From Flavobacteriales bacterium (GTDB lineage Bacteria; Bacteroidota; Bacteroidia; Flavobacteriales_F; PHOS-HE28): a stretch of 64,000 nucleotides of DNA. The position numbers and the translations under genes were made by a program. The stretch covers positions 3,493,583-3,557,582 of the forward strand of contig JAHCIA010000001.1 of NCBI GenBank assembly GCA_026129465.1, in the 5' to 3' direction. Below are positions 9,646-20,100 of the stretch, piece by piece. Numbering within the stretch: the first letter of the stretch is position 1; every line of letters begins with the position of its first letter. The notes beneath the pieces are model-generated. The model was not told the DNA's origin and searched no databases. It was given only the letters and a program-made list of their open reading frames with translations.

Positions 9646-11592
9646 ATGCACGCCTTGCCGCCCTTCATGCTTGTATCCACGCACCTGTTGTGGGCGCTTC
9701 TGCTCGCGGGCACACTGGTCGCGCAGTCACCGCGCCAGGATTCGTTGCGCGCGGTGGCCGCGGACGGCGGCATGGCGGACAGTCTGCGCATGCGCGCCAT
9801 GGACCGGCTGGCCTGGTCGTATATGTACAGCGAACCGGATTCGGCCCGGATGTGGGCGGAAAGGGAGTTGGCCCTCGCCCGGGAACGGAAGGCACGTGCG
9901 CCCGAGGGCGACGCCTTGAACACCCTGGGCACCGTGTCCCTGGTACGCAGCCGCTTCGATGAGGCCCTCCTTCATTACGAGGCCGCACTGGCCATCAGGG
10001 AGGAATTGGATGATCTGCGCGGCATCGCCAGCACATTGGGCAACATCGGTCTGGTGCACAAGCAGCGTGGCGACCTGTCCCGGGCGCTGGAATACCAACT
10101 GAAGGGCCTGACCATCGAGGAACGGCGCGGCAACCCTGCCGGGCAGGCCAGTTCGCTCAACAACATCGGCAACATCCACATCAGCCTGGGCGATCACCAG
10201 CGGGCGCTGGAGCATCATCGCCGTGCACTGGACATCTATGAGCGACTCAACGACAGCAGCGCCATGGGCCGTTCGCTGGGCAATGTGGGATTGGCGCTGT
10301 ACCGTCTGGGAAATTGGGATGATGCGCTGGACCACCAATGGCGCAGCCTGGCGATCCGCAGAGCACTCGATGACAAACGGGGCATGGCCATCGCCCTTTT
10401 CAATATCGCCAAGGTTCAGGAGGACCAGGGCGACCGGGCCGCGGCCCTGCGCCACCACACCGAGGCGATGGAATTGGAGCGCCAACTGGGCAACCGCCAG
10501 GGTGAGGCCCAGAGCCTGGTGGCCATCGCGGACCTGCATCTGATCATGGGCCGCGCAACGCAGGCCCGCAGTGAGGCGGAGCAGGCCGTTGCCATCGCAC
10601 GGGACATCGGCGATCGTGAGACCCTCAAGGGCGCCGAACATGTGCTGTACCGCCTGCATCGAGCGGCCGGCCGCATGGGCGAGGCGCTGCGGCATTATGA
10701 GCGGTTCGTGCAGCTGCGCGACAGTACCATGGGCGAGGAGAAGCGCCAGGAGATCGCCCGGCAGGAGACCCGCTACGAGTATGAGAAGAAGATCTTCGCC
10801 GACAGCCTCTCCAACGCCGCCGAACAACAGGTGAAGGACCTGCGCATCGCCGAGCAGCAGGCCAATATCCGCACCCAGCGCTACGGCCTCATCGCCATCG
10901 GTGTTGGGCTGGTGTTGCTGGCCGCCCTGGCCTGGTCCATCCGCCGGGGCAAGCGTCTTTCCGACGAACTGCTGCTGAACATCCTGCCCGCCGAGACCGC
11001 CGCTGAACTCAAGTCCCGGGGTTCGTCGGAAGCACGCCTCTTCGATGAGGTCACCGTGCTGTTCACCGACTTCAAGGGCTTCACCGAGATCAGTGAGCGC
11101 ATGCCGCCCAAGGACCTGGTGGCCATGATCGATGAGTGTTTCCGCGCCTTCGACGACATCGTGGGGCGCCATGCTGTGGAGAAGATCAAGACCATCGGCG
11201 ACGCCTACATGGCCGTGGGTGGGTTGCCCACACCGAGTGCCACGCATGCGCGTGATGTGGTGCGGGCGGCATTGGCGATACGCGATTGGATGGTGGACTT
11301 CCAACAGCGCCGGGAAGCCCTGGGCCTGCTGGCGCCCGCCATCCGCATCGGCGTGCATACCGGACCCGTGGTGGCCGGCATCGTGGGGGTGAAGAAGTTC
11401 CAGTATGACATCTGGGGCGACACGGTGAACACCGCCAGCCGCATGGAGAGCAATGGAGAGACCGGGCAGGTGAACATTTCCGAGGCGACCTGCGACGCGT
11501 TGCGCGGCGCGTATCGTTGTCGCGATCGGGGCCATGTCCGGGTGAAAGGCAAGGGTGAGCTGCGCATGTTCGTGGTGGAGGGCGCGGCCTGA
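9646..11592 (+). CDS. TPR-repeat membrane-anchored class III adenylyl cyclase
   Basis: Predicted to make cAMP, 648 residues. Order: signal peptide (~1-27), about seven TPR units of the Tetratricopeptide_7/12 type (~60-370), a coiled-coil linker, one transmembrane helix (~420-438), then a class III cyclase domain. Metal-binding Asp residues sit in VLFTDFKGFT and KTIGDAYMAVGG; the adenine-selecting Lys/Asp pair appears as EKIKTIGDAY and QYDIWGDTVNTASRME, the latter also carrying the transition-state Asn and Arg. That favours ATP over GTP. The sensor faces the periplasm and the catalytic domain the cytoplasm. No cAMP receptor gene is nearby. Confidence 0.9.
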   Translation: MHALPPFMLVSTHLLWALLLAGTLVAQSPRQDSLRAVAADGGMADSLRMRAMDRLAWSYMYSEPDSARMWAERELALARERKARAPEGDALNTLGTVSLVRSRFDEALLHYEAALAIREELDDLRGIASTLGNIGLVHKQRGDLSRALEYQLKGLTIEERRGNPAGQASSLNNIGNIHISLGDHQRALEHHRRALDIYERLNDSSAMGRSLGNVGLALYRLGNWDDALDHQWRSLAIRRALDDKRGMAIALFNIAKVQEDQGDRAAALRHHTEAMELERQLGNRQGEAQSLVAIADLHLIMGRATQARSEAEQAVAIARDIGDRETLKGAEHVLYRLHRAAGRMGEALRHYERFVQLRDSTMGEEKRQEIARQETRYEYEKKIFADSLSNAAEQQVKDLRIAEQQANIRTQRYGLIAIGVGLVLLAALAWSIRRGKRLSDELLLNILPAETAAELKSRGSSEARLFDEVTVLFTDFKGFTEISERMPPKDLVAMIDECFRAFDDIVGRHAVEKIKTIGDAYMAVGGLPTPSATHARDVVRAALAIRDWMVDFQQRREALGLLAPAIRIGVHTGPVVAGIVGVKKFQYDIWGDTVNTASRMESNGETGQVNISEATCDALRGAYRCRDRGHVRVKGKGELRMFVVEGAA

Positions 11593-11657
11593 ACGCTCCA
11601 CGGGAAAGGTGTTCATAACTGAGGGTCCGCGGCAGGGTCCCGCCATGGCTTCCCCGA

Positions 11658-11665
11658 TAGTTTCG
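11658..11665 (+). promoter_or_regulatory. Possible -7 box (TAGTTTCG) upstream of the glycosyltransferase
   Basis: TAGTTTCG fits the window's TAnnTT(T/C)G pattern, 34 bases before the ATG at 11700. No TTG at the expected -33 position. Confidence 0.35.
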
Positions 11666-11699
11666 CTGGCCGCTGGGCGATGCCCCGTCCCGTTCCACC

Positions 11700-12806
11700 A
11701 TGCCCATCTGGCCCATCGAGACCTGGTTGATGGCAGGTGCACTCCTCGTGCTCCTGGCCTACCACGCCTTCATGTTCGCGCCCTTCGCACTGCGCAAGAT
11801 CACGGTGGAGCCCGACCGCGAGCTGCCCATCAGCGTGGTGATCTGCGCCCGCAACGAGGCCCGCACGCTGGAGACGTTGATCCCCCTGCTCATGGAACAG
11901 GACCACCGCGAATTCGAAGTGGTGGTGGTGAACGACCGCAGCGAGGACGACACCTGGGAGATCCTGCAGTGGATGAAGCCGGACCACCCGCGCCTGCGGC
12001 CGGTGAACATCCAGGCCGATGAGAAATTCAGCTACGGCAAGAAGATCGCGCTGGGCGTGGGGGTGCGTGCCGCGAAACACCCGCACGTGCTGCTCACCGA
12101 TGCGGACTGCCTGCCCCCGGGCCGCGACTGGATCTCCACCATGGCGGCGGGCTTCCGCAACGGCAGGTCCATCGTCATCGGCCACAGCCCCTACGCCCCG
12201 TCGCCCGGCCTTTCGGGTGTGCTCGAAGGCTACGATGGCTGCGTGAAGGCCTTGCAGTACCTGGCCTTCGCACGCGCCGGGCTGCCCTACATGGGTGTGG
12301 GCCGCAACCTGGGCTATGCCACCGAGGTCTTCTACCGTGCCCGCGACCGCCAACGTGGCAACCACCTCATGAGCGGCGACGACGACCTCTTCATCAATGC
12401 CGTGGCCAACGCGCGCAACACGGCCATGGTGGCCGACCCACGTTCGTTCATGACCACGCGCGCCACCCCCGGCCTGGCCGCCTGGATCCGCCGCAAGCGC
12501 CGCCACTACACCACCGCCGCGCACTACCGCTTCGGCCACCAGGTGCTCCTCATGCTGCTCCCCGCCGCGCGCCTGCTGTTCTGGACGGCGCTGGTCCTGC
12601 TCGCCATCCGCAGCGAATGGACCGCCTTCGCCATCGGTGCCGCGATCAAGGTCCTTCTTCTCCTGCCGATCACCATGGCCGGGCTGCGCAGGCTCCATGC
12701 CGGCGCCATCGCCTGGGCCGCAATGCCCCTGGAATGGTTGTTCCTACTTTTGGATCCGATGCTGTACGCCAGCACGATATTGGTCAAGCCCAAGCGATGG
12801 AAGTGA
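11700..12806 (+). CDS. Family 2 glycosyltransferase, membrane-anchored
   Basis: A 368-residue GT-A glycosyltransferase. An N-terminal membrane helix (~5-27) precedes the nucleotide-sugar domain, which has VVICARNEA, the VVNDRSEDDT segment, the metal-binding LTDADC (DxD equivalent), an SGDDDLF acceptor motif and an RRKRRHYTTA segment resembling the (Q/R)xxRW motif of processive enzymes. Two or three C-terminal helices follow (~285-350). Acceptor and sugar are unknown; a polysaccharide or glycolipid role fits. The last 10 bp overlap the start of the sigma-factor gene. Confidence 0.85.
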   Translation: MPIWPIETWLMAGALLVLLAYHAFMFAPFALRKITVEPDRELPISVVICARNEARTLETLIPLLMEQDHREFEVVVVNDRSEDDTWEILQWMKPDHPRLRPVNIQADEKFSYGKKIALGVGVRAAKHPHVLLTDADCLPPGRDWISTMAAGFRNGRSIVIGHSPYAPSPGLSGVLEGYDGCVKALQYLAFARAGLPYMGVGRNLGYATEVFYRARDRQRGNHLMSGDDDLFINAVANARNTAMVADPRSFMTTRATPGLAAWIRRKRRHYTTAAHYRFGHQVLLMLLPAARLLFWTALVLLAIRSEWTAFAIGAAIKVLLLLPITMAGLRRLHAGAIAWAAMPLEWLFLLLDPMLYASTILVKPKRWK

Positions 12807-13405
12807 ACGAGAACCTCAGCGAGAAAGCGCGGTACGACTACGTGCTCGTGCGCCGTGCCGTGGACCTCGGCGACCAGAAGGCCTACGCCGAACTCATGTC
12901 GCGTTACCGGGACTCGATCTACTTCATGCTGCTGAAGATGATCAACAACAAGGACGACGCGGAGGACCTCACCATCGAGGCCTTCGGGAAGGCCTTCAAC
13001 CGCCTGAAGCAGTACACGCCCAACTACGCCTTCAGCACCTGGCTGTTCAAGATCGCGTCGAACAATTGCATCGACTGGATCAGGAAACAGAAGAAGAAGA
13101 CCTTCTCCATCGACAAGCCCATCGGCACCGAGGACGGCGACGAGATGACCATCGAGCTCAAGAGCCACGGCCCGGACCCGATGGACGAGACCATCCGCAC
13201 GCAGAAGAACGCCATCATGCGCGAGGTGGTGGAGAAGCTCAAGCCCCGGTACCGTACGCTGGTGGAGCTGCGCTACTACAAGGAATACAGCTACGAGGAG
13301 ATCGCCGATGAGCTCGATCTGCCGCTCGGCACGGTGAAGGCCCAGCTCTTCCGCGCCCGCGAGTTCCTGATGAATCTGCTGGAGCACCGGAAGGACGGGA
13401 TCTGA
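12797..13405 (+). CDS. ECF-type RNA polymerase sigma factor
   Basis: A sigma-70 family regulator of 202 residues with region 2 (RYRDSIYFMLLKMINN, then DDAEDLTIEAFGKAF, and the -10 recognition stretch FSTWLFKIASNNCIDWIRKQ) and region 4 (KPRYRTLVELRYYKEYSYEEIAD followed by the HTH LPLGTVKAQLFRAREFL). The frame continues upstream, but only inside the glycosyltransferase, so the ATG at 12797-12799 is chosen; it overlaps that gene by 10 bp and indicates coupled translation. No anti-sigma factor gene is adjacent, which is unusual for ECF factors but common in the Bacteroidota housekeeping-like group. Confidence 0.9.
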   Translation: MEVNENLSEKARYDYVLVRRAVDLGDQKAYAELMSRYRDSIYFMLLKMINNKDDAEDLTIEAFGKAFNRLKQYTPNYAFSTWLFKIASNNCIDWIRKQKKKTFSIDKPIGTEDGDEMTIELKSHGPDPMDETIRTQKNAIMREVVEKLKPRYRTLVELRYYKEYSYEEIADELDLPLGTVKAQLFRAREFLMNLLEHRKDGI

Positions 13406-13419
13406 TCCACGCGCGGCCC

Positions 13420-13521
13420 CACGCGCCATGTGACCATGTGGCCCTGCGCACGATCCCTTCGCCATGTGTCCATGCCCCGGCACGGCATGAGGACATGGTC
13501 ACATGACCACATGAGCATATG
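13420..13521. repeat. Octamer ACATG/CATGT inverted array upstream of rsmG
   Basis: CATGTG units spaced eight bases apart at the left (about 13424-13438) face ACATG units spaced eight bases apart at the right (about 13488-13521); the left and right sets are reverse complements and can pair. The last unit, CATATG, contains the rsmG start codon. A related array lies at 23725-23760. Confidence 0.65.
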
Positions 13522-14118
13522 CTTCTGAAGTATTTCCCCGAACTCACCGCCGAGCAGCGTGAGCGCTTCACCAGGCTGGGTGAGCTCTATGCCCACTGGA
13601 ACGAGCGTGTGAATCTGATCTCGCGGAAGGACTTCGAGCACCTGTACGAGCGGCACATTCTGCATTCGTTGGGCATCGCCAAGGTGGTGCGGTTCAAGAA
13701 GGGCACGCGGATCGTGGACGTGGGTACCGGCGGTGGCTTCCCCCTGGTGCCCTTGGCGATCATGTTCCCCCAGTGCACCTTCCATGGCATCGATGGTACC
13801 GGCAAGAAGATCGCGGCCGTGAAGGGGGTGATAGAAGGGCTCGGCCTCACCAACTGCACCGCCGAACAGGTGCGCAGCGAGGACCACAAGCAGCGCTACG
13901 ATGTGATCGTGAGCCGAGCCGTCACCACGCTGCCGGAGTTCATCCGCATGACGAAGCACCTGGTGCCGAAAGGGCAGGGTAAGCTGTACTACCTGAAGGG
14001 CGGCGAACTGGCCGATGAACTGCTGCCGTTGAAGCAGAAGTACCGCGTCTTCGAGCTTTCGGAATTCTTCGAGGAGGAGTTCTTTGTGACGAAGAAGGTG
14101 GTGGAGGTGGAGTTGTAA
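13519..14118 (+). CDS. rsmG: 16S rRNA (guanine-527-N7)-methyltransferase
   Basis: SAM-dependent methyltransferase that modifies G527 of 16S rRNA. At 199 residues it matches RsmG/GidB length. The family opening (YAHWNERVNLISRKD, ~28-42), the RHILHSL motif, the SAM loop IVDVGTGGGFPLVPLAI (~72-88) and the SRAVTTLPEF segment are diagnostic. The ATG lies within the last unit of a CATATG-ending repeat array, so the leader of this gene is entirely repeat DNA. Confidence 0.95.
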   Translation: MLLKYFPELTAEQRERFTRLGELYAHWNERVNLISRKDFEHLYERHILHSLGIAKVVRFKKGTRIVDVGTGGGFPLVPLAIMFPQCTFHGIDGTGKKIAAVKGVIEGLGLTNCTAEQVRSEDHKQRYDVIVSRAVTTLPEFIRMTKHLVPKGQGKLYYLKGGELADELLPLKQKYRVFELSEFFEEEFFVTKKVVEVEL

Positions 14119-14181
14119 GGAATACCATGGACTTGCAGCTGCAGCGTACCCTGTGGATGCGACTCCCAACCCTGAGCGAGC

Positions 14182-15501
14182 ATGCGCATCATGAACTTCC
14201 CATGGATCCTTGTTCTGGTAGTTCACGGTCTCTCACTCCGTGCGATGGACCACTACGTGCTGCGGATCACCGACCCTTCAGCACGGCTGGTGCAAGTGGA
14301 AGCCACCATCCACACCACGGACCCGATGCTGTTGATGAGCCCCTTCGGTGCGGACCATCTGGAGCATGGCTGGGCCACGTTCGTGCAAGATCTGAAAGCC
14401 ATGGTGGATGGGGCGAACGTGCCAGTGGAACGGATGCCTGGAGGTGCCCTCAAGATCGGCAGCGAGCCGGGAAAGGTGATCGCGCTGAGCTACACCGTTC
14501 GCATGGAGCACGACCTCACCTCATGGCCTTTCGGTAGTGATGAAGCTGCGTATGTGAAGGGCGATATGATGATGTCCACCGGCAACGCCCTGTTCATCAC
14601 CAGGCTTGATCTCGATAGCGCGCTGGTGCGATTTGAAATGCCCGGAAACTATTCCGTGGCCACCGCATGGCAGCCATCGGGACCGCATTCGTTCCTGGTC
14701 AGGGGCGCTGAGGAATTGGTCTGGACGGTGCTGATCTTGGGTGACTTCCAACGGCATGAACTCGAGGCCGGGGACATGCGCGTGATCCTGGCCTTCGGCA
14801 ACGACCTCCAGGATGCCAAGGAGGCGCTCATCGATATCACCACACGCGCCATTCACACTTACACGACCTATTACGGCGGACCGCCCCGCACGAACACGGC
14901 ATCGCGCACCTACCTGCAAGTGATCAATGTGGACACCACCTTCGAGGGTGGCGGCGCGGCATTCACCAATTCAATGAGCATTCTGCTGAGTGATCATCCC
15001 GCGACCTGCGATACCATCTCCACGTGTTGCTGGCATCACATCATCGTGCATGAACTGGGGCACCTGTGGAACGGCTACAGCCTTACGGTGGATGAGATCG
15101 ACCAATGGTTCCAGGAAGGCTTCACGGATCACCTCGCCTTCCGGCTTCAGCGCGACATCGGCCTCTTTACCGAAGCCCAATGGCGCTCCTTCCTCACGGA
15201 GAAGGAGCAGGAGGCCCAAGCGATCCGGCAGGCGACCGCTGTATCACTCGCGAAAGCCGGGGAGGACAAGGGCGCCAACTACCACCTCATCTATTCCGGT
15301 GGCTTCCAGTTCGCCCATCGGCTGAATGAATCGATCGCCGCGCGCACGAACAAGCACTATGACCTGCTCGATGTGATGCGCTCGCTCTATGGGACGCATG
15401 CAGGGACCGGCATACCCGTGGATCGCGTCGTGCTTCAGGCAAGTGCGGAACGCATCTGCACCTGCGACCTGCAGGACCTGTTCAGGGAAATGTTGGAGTG
15501 A
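14182..15501 (+). CDS. M61-like secreted zinc metallopeptidase
   Basis: A 439-residue gluzincin. After a short signal-like leader (~1-21) comes a beta-rich N-terminal domain, then the zinc motif HELGHLWNG (~290) and the third ligand Glu in WFQEGFTDH about 20 residues later, the spacing seen in M61 glycyl aminopeptidases and M1 relatives. The Cys pair before HELGH (TISTCCWHH) is unusual. No T9SS tail, so it is probably periplasmic or membrane-associated. Could be an M1-like aminopeptidase; the substrate is unknown. Convergent with the T9SS gene that follows. Confidence 0.75.
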   Translation: MRIMNFPWILVLVVHGLSLRAMDHYVLRITDPSARLVQVEATIHTTDPMLLMSPFGADHLEHGWATFVQDLKAMVDGANVPVERMPGGALKIGSEPGKVIALSYTVRMEHDLTSWPFGSDEAAYVKGDMMMSTGNALFITRLDLDSALVRFEMPGNYSVATAWQPSGPHSFLVRGAEELVWTVLILGDFQRHELEAGDMRVILAFGNDLQDAKEALIDITTRAIHTYTTYYGGPPRTNTASRTYLQVINVDTTFEGGGAAFTNSMSILLSDHPATCDTISTCCWHHIIVHELGHLWNGYSLTVDEIDQWFQEGFTDHLAFRLQRDIGLFTEAQWRSFLTEKEQEAQAIRQATAVSLAKAGEDKGANYHLIYSGGFQFAHRLNESIAARTNKHYDLLDVMRSLYGTHAGTGIPVDRVVLQASAERICTCDLQDLFREMLE

Positions 15502-15556
15502 AGGACGCCAGCTGGAGCCTGCTCAGCGAGTGGTACAAGCCCCTCACCATCCACTC

Positions 15557-17110
15557 TTATTGCACCACCACCTTCCCGCCCGTCAACCACTTTCCCTCGC
15601 TGGCGATGTGAACGTAGTATATCCCTGCGGCCAAGCCCTCCAACGCCAAGCCATGCGCACCATTGCCTGCGAGGCGTTCCTGCCGCACCACGCGAGCATC
15701 GCTGGCCACGAGCGTGAGGGCGAAAGGACCGTTGCCCACGCTGGGCGGCAGGCTGAGCTGCACCGTGCATTGCCCATGCGCCGGGTTGGGGTAGATGTGG
15801 ATCGCATCCTGCAGGTTGGTGGCCTGCTCGGTGATGCCCACGCTGTTGCAGCCGGGCACGATGCAGCCCAGGCCGTCCACCTTCACCACCCAGGTGTCCT
15901 GGCTGTAGCCGGGCGGGTACGGGCCGCCGACGGGATTCCGTGTAACACCAGCCGCAATGAAGCCACCATCGAGAGTGGGGAGTACATCGTAGAAGCGGCC
16001 CTGGCCTGTGCTGATCACATCGTCCTGATAGAAATACGTGAACATCCATATGCTATCTCCGTCATTGGTTGTACGCGCCAAAAGCCCCTTTTCCGTATTG
16101 GGTGATTGGCTGATATACGTTCCGCCTGCGGCAATAAGATCTCCATTGAAGTTCTCCTTGCCTGAAAAGAAGATCGTATTCGGATATAATGCCCCATAGG
16201 TGTGTTCCCATAAAAGCGAACCATCGGAACTGTCCAACTTGGCGATGTATGGCCGCATAAGCGCGTAACTCGTAGCGTAGCCATGACCACTGAAGATGAT
16301 CGGTTGTCCATCGGAGCCGGTGATCAATTGTGTGGCGCCTTCAGAGAACGGACCGCCCCAATCCACGCTCCAGATCACTTCGCCCAACGTATCCACGCGC
16401 ATCACCCAGCGCTGGCCGTTGTCCGGCGTGGGAAAGGTGGAGCCTGCCAGGTAATAGGTGTGTGCCGGGCCGATGTCACACGAGATCAGTGCCTCCCACT
16501 CGGGTGGAGGCCCCCCATAGTTCCTGCGCCATTGCTCATTACCCAAGCTGTCTGTTTTAATAGCAAAGCCATCTATGCCATTCTGTAGGATATCTCCGAA
16601 ACCCGTATCGCCCGCTATCAGAAAACCTCCGTCGGGGGTGCGCTTTACCTGGCGGCCGATCATGTAGTGTGCGGGCGTGGGCCCGCTAAATACGCGCGTC
16701 CACAGCGTGTCACCTTCGGCATCGAAGCGCATAAGAAAAACCTCATCGTAGCCAGTGCTGTCTTCGCTCGATCCCCCCACCACGAATCCGCCACCAGGGA
16801 TAGTATCACAGCAGTTGGCCCAGCCGGCGAAGGCACTGTGCTGAGGCCGCCAAGAGCGTTTCTCTGACAGTTTTGTGCCACTCTCGTCCAGCCATGTGAG
16901 CAGTACGGAAGCATGAAATTCCCAGAGTCCTGGCGCAATGCTGTCATGATCCTCACTTACGGATAATGTCACATAGACATTATCTACGACCTCAATGCCG
17001 AACCCGGTTTGCGCGAATCCCCATCCGAATGCATCATACCGCTTGTTGAAGCCCTGGCCATGGGCCAGGGCTTCAACTAAGAGCGATATGGCAAGTAGCC
17101 AGTTCCGCAT
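15557..17110 (-). CDS. T9SS-secreted propeller-like protein
   Basis: A 517-residue secreted protein with signal peptide (~1-19, ...EALAHGQ). The body is built from repeated GGF-(I/V)-AAG-type strands (for example DGGFLIAGDTGFGD, DGGFIAAGVT) like the delta-60/WD-type repeats common in Bacteroidota surface proteins. The C-terminal ~80 residues are a type A T9SS sorting domain (IHIYPNPAHGQ... then LAAGIYYVHI...GGKVVVQ). Function unknown. The gene begins 7 bp after the stop of the larger T9SS gene at 17118, so the two are probably co-transcribed. Confidence 0.8.
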   Translation of the reverse strand: MRNWLLAISLLVEALAHGQGFNKRYDAFGWGFAQTGFGIEVVDNVYVTLSVSEDHDSIAPGLWEFHASVLLTWLDESGTKLSEKRSWRPQHSAFAGWANCCDTIPGGGFVVGGSSEDSTGYDEVFLMRFDAEGDTLWTRVFSGPTPAHYMIGRQVKRTPDGGFLIAGDTGFGDILQNGIDGFAIKTDSLGNEQWRRNYGGPPPEWEALISCDIGPAHTYYLAGSTFPTPDNGQRWVMRVDTLGEVIWSVDWGGPFSEGATQLITGSDGQPIIFSGHGYATSYALMRPYIAKLDSSDGSLLWEHTYGALYPNTIFFSGKENFNGDLIAAGGTYISQSPNTEKGLLARTTNDGDSIWMFTYFYQDDVISTGQGRFYDVLPTLDGGFIAAGVTRNPVGGPYPPGYSQDTWVVKVDGLGCIVPGCNSVGITEQATNLQDAIHIYPNPAHGQCTVQLSLPPSVGNGPFALTLVASDARVVRQERLAGNGAHGLALEGLAAGIYYVHIASEGKWLTGGKVVVQ

Positions 17111-17117
17111 ACATCCA

Positions 17118-20100
17118 TCATCGTTGCACTACCACTTTCACTTGTTTGCTGGCCATGCCATCCACGCGTAGTTCGGCCATATAGATGCCGGGTGCCAGAC
17201 CCTGGGTGCTCCATTGCAGCATGCCGGGGCCATCGCCCAGGCGAGTACTGCGCATCGTGCGCCCGTGCAAGTCCAGCAATCGCAATTCGGCCTGTGGGCT
17301 GCTTTCGGGCACTTCGTACACCACGAATAGCGGTCCATTGCTGGGGTTGGGGAAGGCTTCCAGCAGCATGCCGGTATCCCAATCGATGGCAGCGTGATCG
17401 CGCGGCTGGCCTGCGCTCTTAGGCCCATCCTCTGGCAGGATGATGATCTCCTCCGGAAGGTCATACCCTAAACCAAGTAACCAGGCGTTGGCATGCGCGC
17501 TGCCGATCACATCCCGTTGTGCGGCCAATTGTTCCAACCAGGCCACATCGGTCACTTCCGCATCGTGCCAGCCGCCCTGCTGTTGGGCTTCGGCGTAGTG
17601 CTTCAGCAGGGCGTATAGTTCCGGAACTTCGTTGGTCTGGCTTTCCTGCAGGGCCAGGGTCTCCAACTGGCCGTATTCGCCTTTGGCGGCCAACACACCG
17701 CTGAAGGCCAGGGGGCTGTTCCACGAAGGCAGCTCTTGGTGCAGCAGCAGCAGGCTGTCCAGTTGTTGGTCCAGGCTCAGACTGTCCAGCCAGGTCAGGT
17801 GTCCCAGGCCGCTGATCGCTTCAGAGAAGGCGCCCGCGTGCCAGGCCATGGTACTGCGCAGCAGGCTCAGGATGTTCACTTCCCCGCTTTGTGCGCTGTA
17901 CACCATTGACGCATAGGAACTGGGCAGGGCATAGTGGTCCACCATCTTCAGCACTTCGCCCTGCAAGGGGCTGTTGCTCAGCAGGGCCTGGGTGATGTGC
18001 CAGGCATTCATGGTGGGGTTGCGCTCGAAGACGGCCTGCCACACCTCGGTGCTCACCTTGGGCGCCACGCTCTGCAAGGCATCGCGCACCTGCACGCTGC
18101 CGTGCGCCGGGTCGCTTACATAGCCCAGCAGGCTGTAGGTGTCTCCATCGTCCTTGGTGGCGTCGTAGGCCGCCTGTCCATCCGCATACGCATCGTATTC
18201 CTCTCCGGCCTGCACGCGCTTCACCTCGTGGCCGCCACCGTCCAAATGGGTTGGACAAGCAAGTTCTCTTTCACTGGGCCATGGTACACCTTGCGGGTTG
18301 GGCAAAAGCCAATCCAAGTCATGGTGGTCAGGCCGCGTTCTGTTCCCGAAAGTCGAAGTATGGTGGAAATACTCCACGAAGGTGCTGCTGTTCTGCACAT
18401 ACCAGTCCTCCTCTGGGTGGTCGCTGCCGGTGTGCAGCAGGCTGAAGCGGTTGCCGGCGGGGTTTCTCCATTGAACTTGATCGAAAGGGTCAAGAATGAC
18501 CGAGCCTTGCGAGCCTTGCACGGTGACGTAGCTGCCGGTGAGTGCCACATCGAAGGCGTTGCCATCGGCCAGGCCGTAGTCGTTGCACTTCACCTCCAAG
18601 CCGATGGTGGCGGGCACGTTGGCGTTGCGGCCCTGGATGAGGGAGCCGGTGTAGAGGTTATCGAAGGTGTTGTTGTAGAAGGTGTTGTACTGCGGCCCGC
18701 TGTCCTTGATGATAAGGCCCACCTTGCGGTTGAGACCGGTGGGTTGCAGGGTGGTGAACGTGTTCTCCTGGATGGTGTAGCCGGTGCATTGGTCGCTGTA
18801 CACGCCGTACACGGCACCGAAGATGCCGGGAATGAGGGGCTCCGGCACATTGAAGGTGCTGCGTGTGATGGCGGCATCCTGGATGCCTTCCATGCGGATG
18901 CCGAAGTTGGTGCCGGTGAAGGTGGTATTGTCCACGCTGAAGGTGCGGCTGGGGTCGAAGGTGGTGGCGAGGATGCCGCGGTGCAGGTTGGTGAAACTGC
19001 TGGGCGTGGTGTTCGCAGGCGGGCAGGGGTTGGGATAGGGAACGATCACGCTGCAGTGGTTGCCGACCGTGAAGCTGCTGTTGATGGCGCGGATGCCGGT
19101 GCCTTGCTCGAAGGGCCATTCCATGGGCGGGCCCAGGAGGCTGTTACCCCAGGTACAGCCCCGGAAGGGAATGCCGCGCACGCCCACCATGGCCACGTGG
19201 TCGGCCGGGAACTGTCCGGGCAAGGGCAGGCCGCCACTGGTCATCATGCTGCAGCGGTTGAAATAGCTGGCGTTGCTGGTGACGGCACCGCTCGCCAGCC
19301 GGTTCTCGAAGGGGTGGAAGACGGCATCGTACCGGTTGTTGAGGAAGGTGGCCTGGCTGGCGTGGACAATGCCCCCGGTGCTGTTCTTGATGATCGGCCC
19401 AAGCGGGTTCCTGGGATCCCCCTTGGCGGCGAGCACCCCGGTGCGTGCATGGGAGATGGTGGCGAACTCCATGCGCAGGGTTCCTTGATACTGCGGCAAT
19501 TGCCGGGCGAAGTAGTTGCCATGCAACTGCACGCCGTCCCACATGCTGTTGGGGCACCTGTCATCCGCGGTGAGCGTGGCATTCTGTACATAGATCACCC
19601 CCCCTGGTTCCACGATGATCCTGCTGGCCCAGTGCATCTGGTCGCTGTCGGCGAAGCGGATGGTGGCCCCGTTGATGGAGAGGGTGGACCCGTTCGGCAC
19701 GATCACTTCACCATGCAGGGTAAGGTCGGCGGTCCAATCGGTGTTCCCATTGGGAAGCATGTGTTGGCCGTATGCATCGGGCACCAGGTCGTAGGCCAGT
19801 TTGGCCTGGCAGTCGGGCCGAAATTTCATTAGGAGGGCATCGTCGAAATTGTGGCTGGTGTTGCCACTGATCACCAGCCCGCCATCGTCCGCCTCGGTGA
19901 TCTTGTAGAGGCACTCCTGTTTGCGGATGTCGCCGGGCCAGATCTGGTGATCCTTGTCCGGTTCAGCATCGACGACCATTTCCCAGATGGGTGCGCCCGT
20001 GGCGCCATCGAGCTTGGCCACATAGGCACTGGTGGCCCAATAATCGTAGTCTTCCGTATTGACCCAATCGTGTCCCGAGAAGTCAGTGGTGATGTGGTCT

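Noticed and set aside
9727-11742. 671-codon minus-strand open frame opposite the cyclase
   Set aside because: The plus-strand gene has TPRs and an intact cyclase domain; the antisense product shows no motif.
17934-19832. 632-codon plus-strand open frame opposite the T9SS beta-helix gene
   Set aside because: Low-complexity Gly/Val/His composition without domains; sense frame is supported by fold pattern and sorting tail.
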